Origin: Arthrinium phaeospermum
Lineage: Eukaryota; Ascomycota; Sordariomycetes; Amphisphaeriales; Apiosporaceae
Assembly (NCBI GenBank): GCA_006503535.1
Contig: QYRS01000003.1
Location: 2,170,001 to 2,234,000 of the forward strand
Reading direction: 5' to 3'
Length of the DNA stretch: 64,000 nt
The translations under genes and the position numbers were made by a program. Below are positions 21,823-34,512 of this stretch, one piece after another. The notes beneath the pieces were generated by a model that saw only the letters and a list, made by a program, of their open reading frames with translations, did not search any database and had not been told where the DNA came from. How positions within the stretch are numbered: the first letter of the stretch is position 1; each line of letters opens with the position of its first letter.

Positions 21823-22536
21823 CCTGGCTACCCCCGACGACGACGACAGTCCTCACCAAGAACAAAAGAAAGACTGCGGGGGAGGCGATATGATAAAGCC
21901 ATCGGGAGGTTAGCCCATTTGACCACTTTGGAGATGGCGGATCTTGATTTGTACTGCGTTCTGGCGTTAGGAGGATCGGAGGGAGGCCCTGGTCGTTTAT
22001 GCTCTCACTTTTTGGAAAGTTGCACCTACTTCTTCATATGGCGACACTCGCGTTCGCATTCGCGTCTGGTTTGAGATCGTTTGCAGCGGGAACAAGTTTG
22101 AAGACACACAGAAGTACTTTCAGGGGCAGGGAGGGAACGGCGATAAGTTCGTATACCAAAGCAATCCAATTATTACTGCTCTACCTGTCGAAGGTCACCT
22201 GAAGAGGGCCGTGGCGGCATGCCCGTGACTGCAGTGGAAGAGAGAAGGCGTTTTACGATGTGTCATTGAGAATCTTGAGTTCATTTCAGTCGTAGCAAGT
22301 CTAGCATGCCAATTACTTATCAATAGAAATTCATGCGCTTGAGGAAACCAGACCCCTTTCCACCTCCATAATGCAGCTGCTCATGTACAGCCATGCCGAC
22401 GTAGGGGCCCTAGTCAGACACGTAAGCTGTATAGTAATACAAATACTCGTTCCAATGTAGACCAGACACATAGCCCACAGCTATTTCCGCCGGCTACACA
22501 TGTTCCACTGGTTACAACAATTCCACTCAGACGCAA
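21823..22536. other. Convergent 3' spacer
   Basis: 3' regions of vps60 and the FWD-1-like gene. No further gene or repeat was recognised. Confidence 0.5.
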
Positions 22537-25500
22537 CTATTCAACCGGGCCGAAGAAGCGGCAGGCCTCTTCGAGCTCAGGGTCTCCATTGAAGAAGTCC
22601 CAGCCTACAATGGTTGACGTTTGGCTGCAGCAGATGATTCGCCGAGCATCGAATTGCAGCTTGAAGACCCTTGGATTCTGGTCTGCTTGAGCAATATGCG
22701 GGTGATGCTGAGCCGCTGGTACAGGTGCCGCGGCCGCCGTCGACATCGCAGCAGATATGACCGTCGCTGGCTGAGCTGCGGTAGACGACGTCGAGCTTGC
22801 TGCAGCTGCCTGCTGCGGTGCCTGTTGTTGCTGCTGTTGCTGTGCCTGCTGCAAAGCTGCTGCGTGTTGAGATGGTGTGCTAGCCATAGCAGGGGGTCCA
22901 GCGAATGCTTGTGCTTGGTTTCTCGATCGACTGCGGCCTTGCAGCATGGCGCTCAGGCGTGAGGACGAACCTTGCTGTGTGGCAGGCGGCGGGGCTGCAC
23001 TGGATGAGGAAGCTGCACTGGGCGGTGCTGCCGAGCTGGGCGGGCCTGCACCGCCTGGTGCTTGTTGCGCCGTAGGTGTTGTAGATCGGGCAGAGCCAGA
23101 TGACGATGACTGTGAGGACTGGTTCGCAGGTACAGGTATCGATTGGTCAGCGGCAGCTTCCCGGATACGATTTTGGGCGACTTGAGCCCGGACCAGTGCT
23201 GTCGCGACAACCTGCCTAAGTTGCGACCTGTTTGCAGGGTTGGGTTCGCGGTCTATAGCTGTCTGCAGGTGGCTGTGGTATGTCAACATGGTTGGGAAGT
23301 TCTGAAGCGTGCTCTGGAGCGCAGCAGGGCCTTGAGGGACGGTCAGGTCGATCATCCGAGTGTAGGAGGTGTTGGTCTGAGGTGTCACAGTAGCGTGGAT
23401 AGGATGCTCGACGTGTGTAGCATTTGGCGCCTGTTGCACGACGGGAGGTGCACTGGCAGGAGGCAGCGGTCTTGCGGGCGTAGCTCTCATGACTATAGGC
23501 TGAGGTCCCCCTGTTGAGGAAGGCGATGCCGCGCGGGTGGCTGCTGAGTGTCGCAAGGCATTAGCCGCCGCGTCCTCCTGACGCAGCGTGTGGGCACTTC
23601 TCCAGACGCCCTCCTTGTCTCTGCGCCAGATGATGATAGTCTGGTCGTAGGACCCAGATACGATTCTTCCGTAAGGACCGCCGCCGCCACCAGGAGGCAG
23701 CTTCGCACCGTAAGCGGTGATGTCTTCTGGCCGTCGGCTACCAGCATTCAGGACCTTACCCCGAACGTTGTGCGTATCCCCTAACCGGCCGGACTCGACA
23801 GCTCTGAAATACTCCTGGTCAACCTCCCGGGCAGTCTGGCGATCCTCTTCGGCGCTGTACGGAAGATCTGCAAAGCCCGCCTGGACAGTACGCACCAGGT
23901 TAGTATGGGCACGGAGACTCGCGACCTCCAAGCCCGTCTCACGATCAAAGACCTTGACCTCGTTATCGCTGCTACCGCTTACAATACGCCGACCGTCATA
24001 CTGGACACACGCGATCCCCTTGTTATGGCCAAGGAACGTTCGCCGGCAGACCTGCTGAGGCCAATCCCAAACCTTGATGTGCCTGTCGCCACTCGCCGAC
24101 ACAATTTCGTTGCCACAGATTTGTACAGCATTCACAGCTGCCCCGTGTCCTTCTAAACAGCCAATCTGCGTGTAGGGTGGTTTGATAGGTAACTGGCTCA
24201 GAGCAAAGTCTTCGTGATCCGGGTGTCGAATGTTTATGGGCACAGGGCTGACGCCGTTAACGCTGCCGTAACCCAGGTCGCCCGCACGCAGCGGAGTTCG
24301 GTTGAAGATTTTGATGGTTTTATCTTTGGAACAGGTCACGAGAATCCGCTTGTCGAACTTGACGTTCAGCACAGACTCAGTATGCGCCCTTCTCAGTCGT
24401 TGGATCGGCTCGCCCGTCGAGAACTTCCAGAGAATGACGTCTGAATCACTGCTGCCTGATACGATCAAATCGTCTTCGGGGTCAGACTCGAACTGAAGGC
24501 ACAGCACTGAGCCAACGTGACCTCGAAGGGGGGCTCGCACGAGGCGGCGTGTTTGCATGTTCCATATGCGTATAGTCTGGTCCCGACTCCCGCTTACGAG
24601 GTATTCGGAGTTGAACTGCAGACTGTATACGCATTCTTGGTGGCCTTCTTCGGGGTGATTTGGGTGAGGGAACTGGAAGTTTGTGAACTTTCCCGTCTCC
24701 CAGTTGTACTCCAGCCGCCGCCTCATGGCATATAACCACTGCCAGTTGATTTTGTAGCGCATGTCTCTAGCATCGTACGCCCAAAGTGACGAAGTCGGTA
24801 GCGATGGTAAAGACAGCGAAGGCACTGGCGCTGCCGCCTGTTGTCTCCCACCATCATCATCATCAGCCCTCGCCTTGCCCTTGCCCTTTACGTCAGCACG
24901 ACTCTCCGGTGCCGGCTCGGGCATAGGGCTGGGCGACTCCATCATCAAATGGCCTAAATGTTGCGCGACGCTAGCCGTACTCTTTGAAGATGAAGTGCTA
25001 CCGTTGATTGCCGGACCGCCAAACAAGCTTGTGCCGGCCATTTCCGTGTCACCGGTGTCCACCCTACCGTCATTATCGATGTCCATAGCATCGCTCTGGA
25101 TGATGTCCTGCGGTGTCGGGTCTGATATGGCTCGCTTTTTATGCGCATGGCCATACTCAGAAGACCGCAAGCGTTGCGGGTGCATTACGTCGGTGTTTGA
25201 CAGGCCCGCATTCATTCGCTCCTCGGCCGCGAGGATCTCCCTGGGCAGAGCGCGCCATCCTTCCAAGTAGAAGAGCTTCTCCCATAGCTTGCGATCCGCG
25301 GCCAGCTCGTACCAGCCTCGACAACTGCGCGCGACGTGGATGAGCGAGGTGGGATCGAGATAGCCAAAGATCTTCAAGCAAATTTCCGTGGGGAGGTAGT
25401 CGACAAAGTCTATATACAGACGCGGGTTCAGCTGCTTCAGGACGATGTCTGCGATGACCGTTGTCGGCAGGTCGTTGAGGATGGCCATGGCTAGTTGGGT

Positions 25501-25662
25501 TTTGTGGGCTACGGACAGCGTCGACAGTCGGGGAGCCAGCCACGAACTAAACTCGGTCGGTGATTGCAGGCCGCGTGGTAAGGCGAGGGCGTTGTTGTCG
25601 GCAGAAAGTGGGTGTTCGCTATAACCCTCGTCGGGCTCCGGGGCTGAAGGGAAAGGTTCCAT
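22537..25662 (-). CDS. fwd-1: F-box/WD40 ubiquitin-ligase subunit, FWD-1-like
   Basis: Uninterrupted 1041-aa frame from ATG 25662. An F-box lies at about 87-132 (LPTEICLKIFGYLDPTSL, then LWEKLFYLEGW), followed by a low-complexity linker (145-300). WD40 repeats run from about 340 to 700, visible as SGSRDQTIRIW, VSGSSDSDVILW, TCSKDKTIKIF, SASGDRHIKVW, SGSSDNEVKVF and SGSYDQTIIIW. A long Pro/Gln/Ala/Ser tail has a Q run near 945-960. The last 35 residues (FKLQFDARRIICCSQTSTIVGWDF) look like a final blade closing the propeller. Length and layout fit Neurospora FWD-1, the SCF adaptor that binds phosphorylated FRQ for degradation; a beta-TrCP/Cdc4-like role is inferred. The sulfur regulator SCON-2 is shorter and fits less well. 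Confidence 0.85.
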   Translation of the reverse strand: MEPFPSAPEPDEGYSEHPLSADNNALALPRGLQSPTEFSSWLAPRLSTLSVAHKTQLAMAILNDLPTTVIADIVLKQLNPRLYIDFVDYLPTEICLKIFGYLDPTSLIHVARSCRGWYELAADRKLWEKLFYLEGWRALPREILAAEERMNAGLSNTDVMHPQRLRSSEYGHAHKKRAISDPTPQDIIQSDAMDIDNDGRVDTGDTEMAGTSLFGGPAINGSTSSSKSTASVAQHLGHLMMESPSPMPEPAPESRADVKGKGKARADDDDGGRQQAAAPVPSLSLPSLPTSSLWAYDARDMRYKINWQWLYAMRRRLEYNWETGKFTNFQFPHPNHPEEGHQECVYSLQFNSEYLVSGSRDQTIRIWNMQTRRLVRAPLRGHVGSVLCLQFESDPEDDLIVSGSSDSDVILWKFSTGEPIQRLRRAHTESVLNVKFDKRILVTCSKDKTIKIFNRTPLRAGDLGYGSVNGVSPVPINIRHPDHEDFALSQLPIKPPYTQIGCLEGHGAAVNAVQICGNEIVSASGDRHIKVWDWPQQVCRRTFLGHNKGIACVQYDGRRIVSGSSDNEVKVFDRETGLEVASLRAHTNLVRTVQAGFADLPYSAEEDRQTAREVDQEYFRAVESGRLGDTHNVRGKVLNAGSRRPEDITAYGAKLPPGGGGGPYGRIVSGSYDQTIIIWRRDKEGVWRSAHTLRQEDAAANALRHSAATRAASPSSTGGPQPIVMRATPARPLPPASAPPVVQQAPNATHVEHPIHATVTPQTNTSYTRMIDLTVPQGPAALQSTLQNFPTMLTYHSHLQTAIDREPNPANRSQLRQVVATALVRAQVAQNRIREAAADQSIPVPANQSSQSSSSGSARSTTPTAQQAPGGAGPPSSAAPPSAASSSSAAPPPATQQGSSSRLSAMLQGRSRSRNQAQAFAGPPAMASTPSQHAAALQQAQQQQQQQAPQQAAAASSTSSTAAQPATVISAAMSTAAAAPVPAAQHHPHIAQADQNPRVFKLQFDARRIICCSQTSTIVGWDFFNGDPELEEACRFFGPVE

Positions 25663-28600
25663 ACTGTTGTTGTCGGGACGTCGGAGGAGTATGGGTGGAG
25701 CGAAGGGGGTAAACCGTAAGATGGAAATGCGAGAGCGACCACGTTGTCAGCCGCGCGCCGGCGAGTCCGCGAATTTAGGTTTGAGGCTGGCAGGCGGTAC
25801 TAGCCGTTGGTTGTTTGTCGGATAACCAAGGTTGCATGTAGTAGGTATTATTAAGGCGAGACAAGATGCCTTGTCGCGACAAGAGATCAATCAACGGACT
25901 GTGGGGGTGGATGATGGCGCAATGACAAAGTAGAGACGGGAATCGCGTTAGGCCCGACAGGCAGCGGTTTTTAGTCCTTCAAGTACTAAGAGCCCGGTAA
26001 ACAATTCCAGATAGGGAGAGGGGCAGGTTGATTGAATCAAGCCCGGACGGGGCGACCAGGCAAGACAACAAGGCGCAAAGTTGCTTATCGTTTGTACAAC
26101 AAGATGCAGCAGCTGATTCAACGGGAGTAATCGGCAGTCAGAGTGAATACCTATTATACGGCTGAGAGAGCCAGCCAGCCACTCTTATCAAATGCGCTTC
26201 CCGTCATGCAAACCGGGATTGGTACGAGAACATTAGGTAGGCAAGTAGGGTGTTGAGTGCTAACGGTGCGGATGGAGGTGGAGGCGTGGAGGTTCCCTGG
26301 CGGGGCTTGAAGTACGTGTACCGCAGGCTTAGGTACCGATGCATGCATCAATTCTTCAATCCCGTCGGGTCACTTACAAAAACAACAGATAAAGGTACTA
26401 CGGAAGTCGGAGGAGAGGCAATGGCCTCCTACCAACAACATGGGATCAAGACTACCTATACGGTCATCTCGGGAAACAGGTTTTTAGTTTGCATGCACTG
26501 TAGTGAGAATAGACTCATGCGTGGTGGAGAGGATTGTAGCCGCATCACGTCCTGAAAGAGGCAAGGCAGGAAACAGGGAAGGGATGACGAACTTTCCTGC
26601 TACCCACGGTCCAGAGTCCAGACCCCAGACATCCGCCAGTATTCATGCAACTAAATAGGTATGTAGTCTTCTTGGTGGATGATGAGTGCACATGGGTTTT
26701 AAGATGGAAGCACGTAGCCAGGTAGGTATGGTCACTTTAGTCAGGGCAGTATGTACATACTCGAGTCCCATGTACATCAATGATGGTGTAGTTCGAGGTG
26801 TGGATGTGTGGGGGAGGGACTACTACAGCCGGGACCGACTTCGCAGCCAGTTCTTGGGGATAAGTAACTTGGCTATCGCCATCTTTGACGAATTCGAAGG
26901 ACCAGACAGATTACGAGGTTCCCGTCATGGGCTACCTCAATGCTACCAGAGAGCATGGGTAAAGTTACTCTGTCCGTCCCATGAACGATGATCCGAAGTC
27001 CACTCGGAAAAGGTTGCCCTTTAGGTATTACGCTGCGCCAAGCCAACAATCATGGAATGGTTCGCCCCTGCCAACTTTGGATTCGGGAGACATTCCAAGG
27101 TCATCTAATACTTCCTTACCGCTTTGCTTTTCGAAATGCAGGTACGCTGGCAGAAGTAATCATTACGATGTCATCGTGACCTGGGAAGATCGGTCATAGG
27201 TCTAAATCGACCAAGGTGGCTCATGGTGGGCTCTAGCAGCCTCGGGGAAGCATTCAACTTTCGGTCTTTTGAGACGACGAGGTCAAGTTGGCAAGCTGGA
27301 AAGAACTACAGTTATTCGAGATTTCCGGACCGGTCTCTGGTGACATATACAGGGGACGTTCCGAATTGGCAGCGTTGGCAGTTGAGTGAGAGGTGAACAA
27401 GTGCCCCATGAGTCTTATCTTTGAAGCAATGGGTATGATTCTGGGCATCCGAGATGTAATTGCGTCATATAGCATTCTCCTCAGCCATGCATTGTCTTGT
27501 CTACATACTGACGCCACGATAGTAAGCAAGAATCGGGTCGATGCCGCGGTTCTTCCTCGGCCTCCCAGGGCGTTGTGAACTTCCGAAACGTTGGCGACGT
27601 ATCTTTCTCCGACTTGAGAATGAATTGCCCACCATACTCATCCTCGGATTCGAGCATGCCTAGGGCGCAAGCTGTTAGTAAGTGGTGGAAAGAGCTCGCT
27701 TATTTCACAGTCAGCTTGAGCACCTGGCCTTTATGATCACGTTGCGGTGGAGGCTAGCTCCTATAGCGATGCCCTTGCTGGGTCATGTAATCGCCTAGAA
27801 GAATAGGCCAACATGACCAAGGACACATGTTCGACGCAGCCTAGTCTGGATATTGCCATTCAATTATACAAAGACAATAATCACGATGCTGATGCTGTGC
27901 TGGAGGTTTCCCATGGAGCCTGCAGACTGTACGGTCGGGTGAAGGCATCGAGATTGTGCACGCATGTCTGGACACTGGTTTCAAGTAGGATAGCACCTAA
28001 TGAGACTGTTATATAGTTCGGCAACCGGCCAGCCCGCTCTCGTCTCGTACCGGGCAAAAGGACGACGTTGTCAAGTCAGCGTCCTGACCGTCTACTAGAG
28101 CCTATCACCACCCCTTACATAAGGTAAATGTGTGGTTGAGACTACGTCGTCGGATAATTATGAAGACATTTACTATTACTTACACAACAATACATTTGCG
28201 AGCGTGAGGCGTCCCAAAGCCACGGTAGTTCGCCCCCTGTCCTTCAGGAAACTCGTATTCCTGGCCGACGACTGATTGTAGCTGGGCTTTAGCGAGAAGC
28301 CAAATCATTTGCTATCCATCCACACCCCCGAGTAGGAAGTACTGGTTTACGAGAATCATCCAAAGGGGTCATATGCATTTGTCTATTGTAATCATATGTT
28401 CTCATGATCGCGTAGTACGTGTGTCGGCGCAGACCAAGCAATATACTAACACGACAACGGCATGCGTATGTAGTGGCTCTGAAGTGCGTTGGGGACTGCG
28501 ACTAAGTCATCGAAGATATCAACCCGTGGCTTGATGCTCTCGTGGGATCTGTCATCTCAGCAGACCGTCTCGGTGGTCGTCAAGCAGGAGGGTGCTACCC

Positions 28601-31600
28601 GCAAACCCAAATGGCGCATGATATATGGACGATCCATGTCCTTCACGATGGATGGCAGCGACTTAACGACGTATTTCGATCCTATGAAGATGCGGACTGT
28701 CAACCTCGGTGTTGGCAGCCGTGTATCGACAGTACAAGGATTCGGAAGGGTTCTTTGTTCATGTAATAGCAGAAGACATCGAGGACCAATAATTATGACT
28801 ATGCACTCCTCCCAGTTGCCCACTTGCTGTCTCTTAACGATGAAAAGCCTACCTATCTTGGTGAGAGACTAAAGCCTAAGACCGTCAGCAATCTGAGCGC
28901 AAAGTCTGATGCCCAGCGGCTTGCATCTGTCCAATATTTGCTTACTGTGTAATGCAGCACCGTGGGCGATGTCACACTGCTGACTGACGTGCGAACCGTC
29001 CTGAGAACGTGGCACTAAGCTGATTCTTTGCTTGTCGTAGATGGTGTCAGGCTGTCGAGAGCAGTTGATATACTGATATCGCCCACCTCTGTCATTACGA
29101 CCCTATCGAGACGCGACCAACACCCCGAGCAGCGCACACGATCCCCACGTTTTGCCAGGGAGTTTCCCTGTGAGCTTTCAGGTCACGAGCATCTAACAAC
29201 TCTTGGCATGGAAGCTAGCTATATTCTGGTGACGATGGACTTGTTTTGTGTAGACCAGATAAGAAGCATCATGCCACTTCATGTTTAAGCCAACTAGACA
29301 TGAGAGGTACATGCAGCCTTATCATAGTGAAACTTCTCATTCTCGCGTGACCCGGAGCAATGTCCGACGAATGACAGTTCGCAAACACTGCTGGGCAAGA
29401 AGTTGGTAGGCCTCTGTGATTGGCGCAGGTCGATCCGTTACTACTATTTAAACGGGATGGGACTCATTGGTGATAGGCGAAAGCAGTGTCATCCAGTGGA
29501 CGAAAAGTTGGATAGTGTTTGCCATAGGTTGCTCAATACCTGGCCGCACTACGTAGCTACAAAGCCTAATCCGCGTGATATCTCCCAAGCAAGAGGATGC
29601 CAAATAAGAATCCGATGTTGGTCCCGTATCGATATCTTTATTCCCGTAATATACCAATACCACAGAGTTGCCGACTGCAGCAAAACATCAAACTACTACT
29701 AGATTGAACATAGAATAGAACGTGCGGAAAGTTACGAGATGAGCTTGATCTGCCGGTCGATCCTGCCAAAACAAGCCTTCCCCGGATCTCCAGACCTTCC
29801 ATGCCGAGAGACGCTGTTGCGTTGTTGCGCTGTCTTGCAACCTCCCTGAAGGCTCGACGGGAACATTGACTTGCTTTACTAAGCAGCTAGTCTACACACG
29901 ATCCGAGGAGAGCTCCCCCTCTCGAGACGGGCGACACCGATCCCGTCCATGGCTGTATAAGGAAGCCTATTTGGGCATATGTTACCCACGTACGATCGAC
30001 GCTGCATGGGATGGAGTGCGTACGGCAGCGGCGGGGAGGGGGACAGAAATAGTCACCTGGCGAGCTCGCCGATGCGATCCCAATGCCAAGCGGTTGGAAC
30101 AAGAAGATGGCTGTCGCTACGATGTGCCATCTGAGAGGGTGCGTCAATGCGGGTGCTTAGGGTTAGATCATGCAGCTGCTGGCAATGCTTGTAACTCAAG
30201 TAAGTGGGAGCCTGTAGGATCATGCACGGTCTCAAAAAAGAGTACTCAGACCTGCCGGGCCCAATAGCATGCCAGACTCGGTTCTATCCTTGGCGATGCC
30301 ATCTGTCGCCATGTCCCGCTGGCCAAAATAGCAAAGGAACATCTCGGAGCTGCTGCTGGCTTTGGAATAAGGTTGCCAGCCGCATACACAACACATGAGG
30401 AGGGAGAAACAGACACACAGACTTGAATCACCCACCACACAGGCTGGCCAGCGCACGTACGCAGCAAAGATCGTGGGTGCTGGTGGTGCTCGCTCAGGTA
30501 CACAGAACCACTATCTTCCACTTGGAGGATGGCGGGCGGGCAAGGTGGGGGGGTATGCGGTGCGGTAGGGGTTCGTTCGACGAAGAGAGCAATCAAGGAC
30601 CGCGTTTGCGGCCAGATGTCGTCCTACAACGCCTGCATGAAGGGGCTGTTTCAAAACCTTTCTAGATCAATCCTAGGTGCATATTCGATCGGATGGTACG
30701 GAGCAAAGGACATTGTTTTCGGCAAGGCTTGACGTCGAAAGAAGCAGTGGAAACATGCATGGAAGCAATAAAGGATGTAGTCGAGTGTGTGCAATATCGG
30801 CTCGGATCCCCGCAGGCTCGCAGGTACGAAGAAGCTCCATTATGCGTCAGTGAGTAGTCAGCCACAAAGGTTACAGAGGTGGGAGGTGATGGTGCTGCAG
30901 TAGTTGGTATGCACGAAATAAATGGGAAAGAAAAGAAAAAAAATCTCAAAAAATCATGAAGACGAGAGCTGCAAGAGGCCTGAGGTCTTTTCCTCTCCCC
31001 TATGTATATGTATGAGCTGTCTATCCGGGGATACGACATAACGTCTTACCAGCGTGCTCTCCCTGTCTGTCAGCAATCACACGGCATCAATGTTTCTGCA
31101 AGACAAGCAGCACCCCCCACTTGGACGGCAATATACTGAGTTCACGTGTTGTGCGCCCTCTCCTATTCTTCTAGCCTAACCTTGCAGGCCGCTGCTTTCA
31201 CTTCTCAAGACATTGTCGTCTTCTCGCAAGCCTGCCACCACTTGCAAAGGCTTGCTTCCGGCTTGACCATTAGGTTCATCTTGAGTTAGCAGGTTTGGTG
31301 GAGTTGTAACGGTGGTGGAACTGGACTAGGTTGGTAAGCTTGGGTATCATTCCACTCGAAATTTGAGCATGCTTATTAGGGAACCCCCTTTTCCCAAGCC
31401 CAAGGACTATGTAGACAGAAGAGAGGAGGGGCTGAAGCTAATAATAACAAACCGTAATATGTATACTACAAGCAAACGTGTTGACAAATCCACTCTTGAA
31501 CAATAAATACAGTTCCGTACGAGTTGCGTCCGCCGAGGAAGAGTTGGGTACCAGAAATCCCCAGAGGATGACGTCGGCCATTTCATATTAACCGTCTTTA

Positions 31601-33559
31601 CCTTCTTGATGCTCTGGATGTTACAGGCGTTGTCGTCGGACAAGGGTCACCCCACCTTGCGGCGGCGCGAAAGAAGCTCTGGCGGGCCGACCAGGTGTTA
31701 TGTATGAGAGGCCAGCCCAATTGAGCTGTCTTGACATTATCGGCAAGTCATCATGTGTCTGCTTGTGTGGCCGTGGTGAGCGCACACATCGTTGATAGGT
31801 AGCTTTGCTGGCCAATGCCAAATCATCTACTCCAAATATATCATGCATGCTCTTTATCCATGTGCCAAGCGCATCTGATGATGGGGAATTGGAGAATGCG
31901 CTTGCATTCCAAACGAGCGTTCTGGTGTTTGGCCAATAAGTGACCGCGGGGTTTCGTCTCGAGTCTTTTTTTGGAGAACTGACAAGCAGTCGGTCGCTCT
32001 TCGACTGCCTAGGTCGTCCATCGACAGACAGCCTCGCAGCGAGCGACGCGACTCGACCCCCGACGCAGCACCCGATATTATCAGTTGTTCAGCACACCTG
32101 GCGAGCGGCGCCAATCCAGGATTGCATTGCTATAAGCGCTGCACACCCATGGTGAACGAATCGCGATGAGTTGGCAGAAACGGTCTTGCAGTGGCAGCTG
32201 ACGATCATGGACGATTCGGGGTGCAACACTGTCGCTCCCTATTGTTGAGTATGGCCGGAAGTTAGGCCAGCTTGGGAATAGTGCGAACATTCGCTAATTT
32301 GAAACATCCAAGACCCCATCACAATCAATGCCCAAAATGCGAGTAGCCTGCCCCCCCAGACCAGTCGCAGACACACTTACATACACATTTCGAGCGTGTC
32401 AATAGAAAGGGGCCACACTGTGAGCCTGTTGTCAGATGTTATTAAGCTGCCTGGCCTGCCTGCTGGAAGCACGTGCTATGCACTAAACCGGCTCGGGCTG
32501 TTTTCGATTGATGATTGTAGATAGGCTGGGATAGGTAGACGGGAATGCATCAATTTCGACGCGGTTGAGGATTTGAAAAGAAGAATGGTTACACGGCCAT
32601 AGTAGATTTTGCGACTGCCCGCGCCAGGATCCTAGGAGCCCAACGTGGAAGTGAAATGCCGAGACAAGAGACACTTGTATGCTCAAGTAGATTGGTTAGG
32701 CATGCGGTCGAAGACAGCGGGCGATGGTGTTGCAGGTGGGTGGTGGTGTGCTTTGGGCGATGAGGTCTAGGTTAAGTACATGTAGTAGGTTCCAGTAAGT
32801 ATGTAATAAGTGTATCTCAAGCATGCCCCCTACGAAGAGTTAATGGAACGCATCCGGTGTACTACTGCGGGGCACCAAAAAACAACATTCAAGCCTCCAT
32901 CCAGGTGGCCGATTTCCAGAGTTGGGTTGCATATTACAATTGCAATTAGTTATGGTAAATATATGATGTTGCTTACTATTTCTGGTACAATGAAAGAGAC
33001 CAGTGGTCAGGTGTAGGTTGGGAAGAGAAGAAAGGCGAATGAATGCACAGTGTCCGAGTATTGCAGGCTTTCTTTCATTGATTGACTTGCCCCCCGTCTT
33101 GTCGTCTGTCCATCCCATGCAGGCCACAGAAATCAACCCACCTGCTGGTAGCGTGTAGTGCGGCCTTCCTTGGCTGCACCCAGACTCCCAGACCGGCAGA
33201 AAGGGAAAGAAGGCCCAGAGAGGCTACACAAAGCCAATACCCACATGCACATCGCTGCTGTACACGCCAGTAGGTGGTAGGTAGGTTAGCACACTACGAG
33301 ACTGCCTAACACCACAATACATACAATCGGTCAAGACACCCATCCCCCAATTCCAGATTTCAGGGACTCTGGCATGAGCCTAGTAATGACGGACCGTGGT
33401 CGACAGCAGCAACTCGGTCGAATATCCACTTCCCATCTATCTGATTTCTGTCCTAGGCGATCCAACCCAACGGCCTGAACCACCCGCAGCCGCCCGTCCA
33501 TTTGAAAAATCCAGAAAAGACGTGGGGAGCTCTCAAGTGTGCCCGAAGTAGCCCGACCT
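25663..33559. other. Gene-poor region of nearly 8 kb
   Basis: No supportable protein gene on either strand. Short frames have no coherent protein character. It contains a possible Copia relic (28489-28950), TAGGTAGG-type tracts (26233-26250 and 33271-33289) and many short direct words. The left end is the promoter of the FWD-1-like gene, and the right end grades into the cdc24 leader. Confidence 0.5.
28489..28950 (+). mobile_element. Possible decayed Copia retrotransposon fragment
   Basis: One frame reads KPKWRMIY, then SMSFTMDGSDLTTYFDPM, then RTVNLGVGSRVSTVQGFGRVL. This resembles the protease segment of Ty1/Copia polyproteins, where a W-x-x-D-S/T-G-A-S active site is followed by a loop and by a G-x-G-S...V-x-G-x-G-x-V block. 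The catalytic Asp-Ser-Gly is replaced. A different frame then continues with NNYDYALLPVAHLLSLN, like the later NVLYVP...NLLS block, implying a frameshift. Upstream and downstream parts (gag, integrase, reverse transcriptase, LTRs) were not found. Confidence 0.3.
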
Positions 33560-34512
33560 TGCAGCACATTGACATTGGCCGCCTCCTAACCGCCTGCCGC
33601 CGCTCTCGGTCACCTTGCCTTCCACGTTTCAAGTTCCCTTATTGGCCTATGAAGACTGTCCTGCGCAACGACCACACCATCGGCAGAAACACGAGGAAAC
33701 TTTAACTCGACTTGCGAAAGCCCCCCTCCGCCAAACCCAGGAAACCTCGAGACAAAAGGGCGAGGAAAGAGCGACGCTGGGAGAGATCCATCACACACCG
33801 ATTCGATTCGGTTCCGACTTCCAAGGGATCACGGGCTCGAGCAACGCAAGTTGACGTCAGCCTCGCAGCAGGACGAGATTCGAAAGAGACGACGTCCGGA
33901 GACGAAGAAGACAGAAGACGACAGCAACGACGGCCGGAGCTGCAGACAGGTGAACGCCGTTCCAGACACTCGACTCGACTCGGCTTGAATGCATTTGGCT
34001 GGGGTTGACTAGCAATCTGGGAATACATGAGAACAAGACTCGGCCCCCGGATCTTCGAAAACGACCAAGACCACAACCCTCGTCGGCCAACTTGCGCAAC
34101 CACAGTGGGCTCATCATTGCTCACAGCCACTCTCGATATTTGCGACGAACTGATGCGACTCGCGTAATCTCCTTCATTGACCACGTTCGAATTGGCAGAC
34201 AGGTGTCACCGACCGACGCTATCCACCTTCAGTCTACCCACAACACCCCTTCCGCCCACCATCACCGCCACCTCTGTACCTTACCTTACGGTTCCGTGAC
34301 GGCTTCCGCTCCCGCCTCCCGATTCCCTTGACCATACACTGTGGATAGTATTCACCAGAACTAGCACGTCGTCCGTCCCGAGCCATCGGAACGAAGTTGT
34401 GTTATTTATTGGTTTCGGTTCAAACTGACCAGTTCTTTGTCGCCTTTCCGTACCGACAAACACTAGCGCTGGTTGGGTGAGCGCATGGAGTAGTGGCGAG
34501 TCCTGCTTCATT
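33560..34512 (+). promoter_or_regulatory. Probable cdc24 5' leader with upstream ORFs
   Basis: A C/A-rich purine tract without a main gene precedes the cdc24 ATG. Upstream ATG frames are at 33649-33705 (18 codons), 33990-34013 (7 codons), 34027-34167 (46 codons) and a minimal one, ATG GAG TAG, at 34485-34493, 19 bases before the start codon. If the leader is unspliced these could damp translation. The transcript start is not known. Confidence 0.4.

Noticed and set aside
33702..34184. 160-codon minus-strand frame
   Set aside because: Antisense to the A/C-rich cdc24 leader; amino-acid pattern is that of a reversed leader, not a protein.
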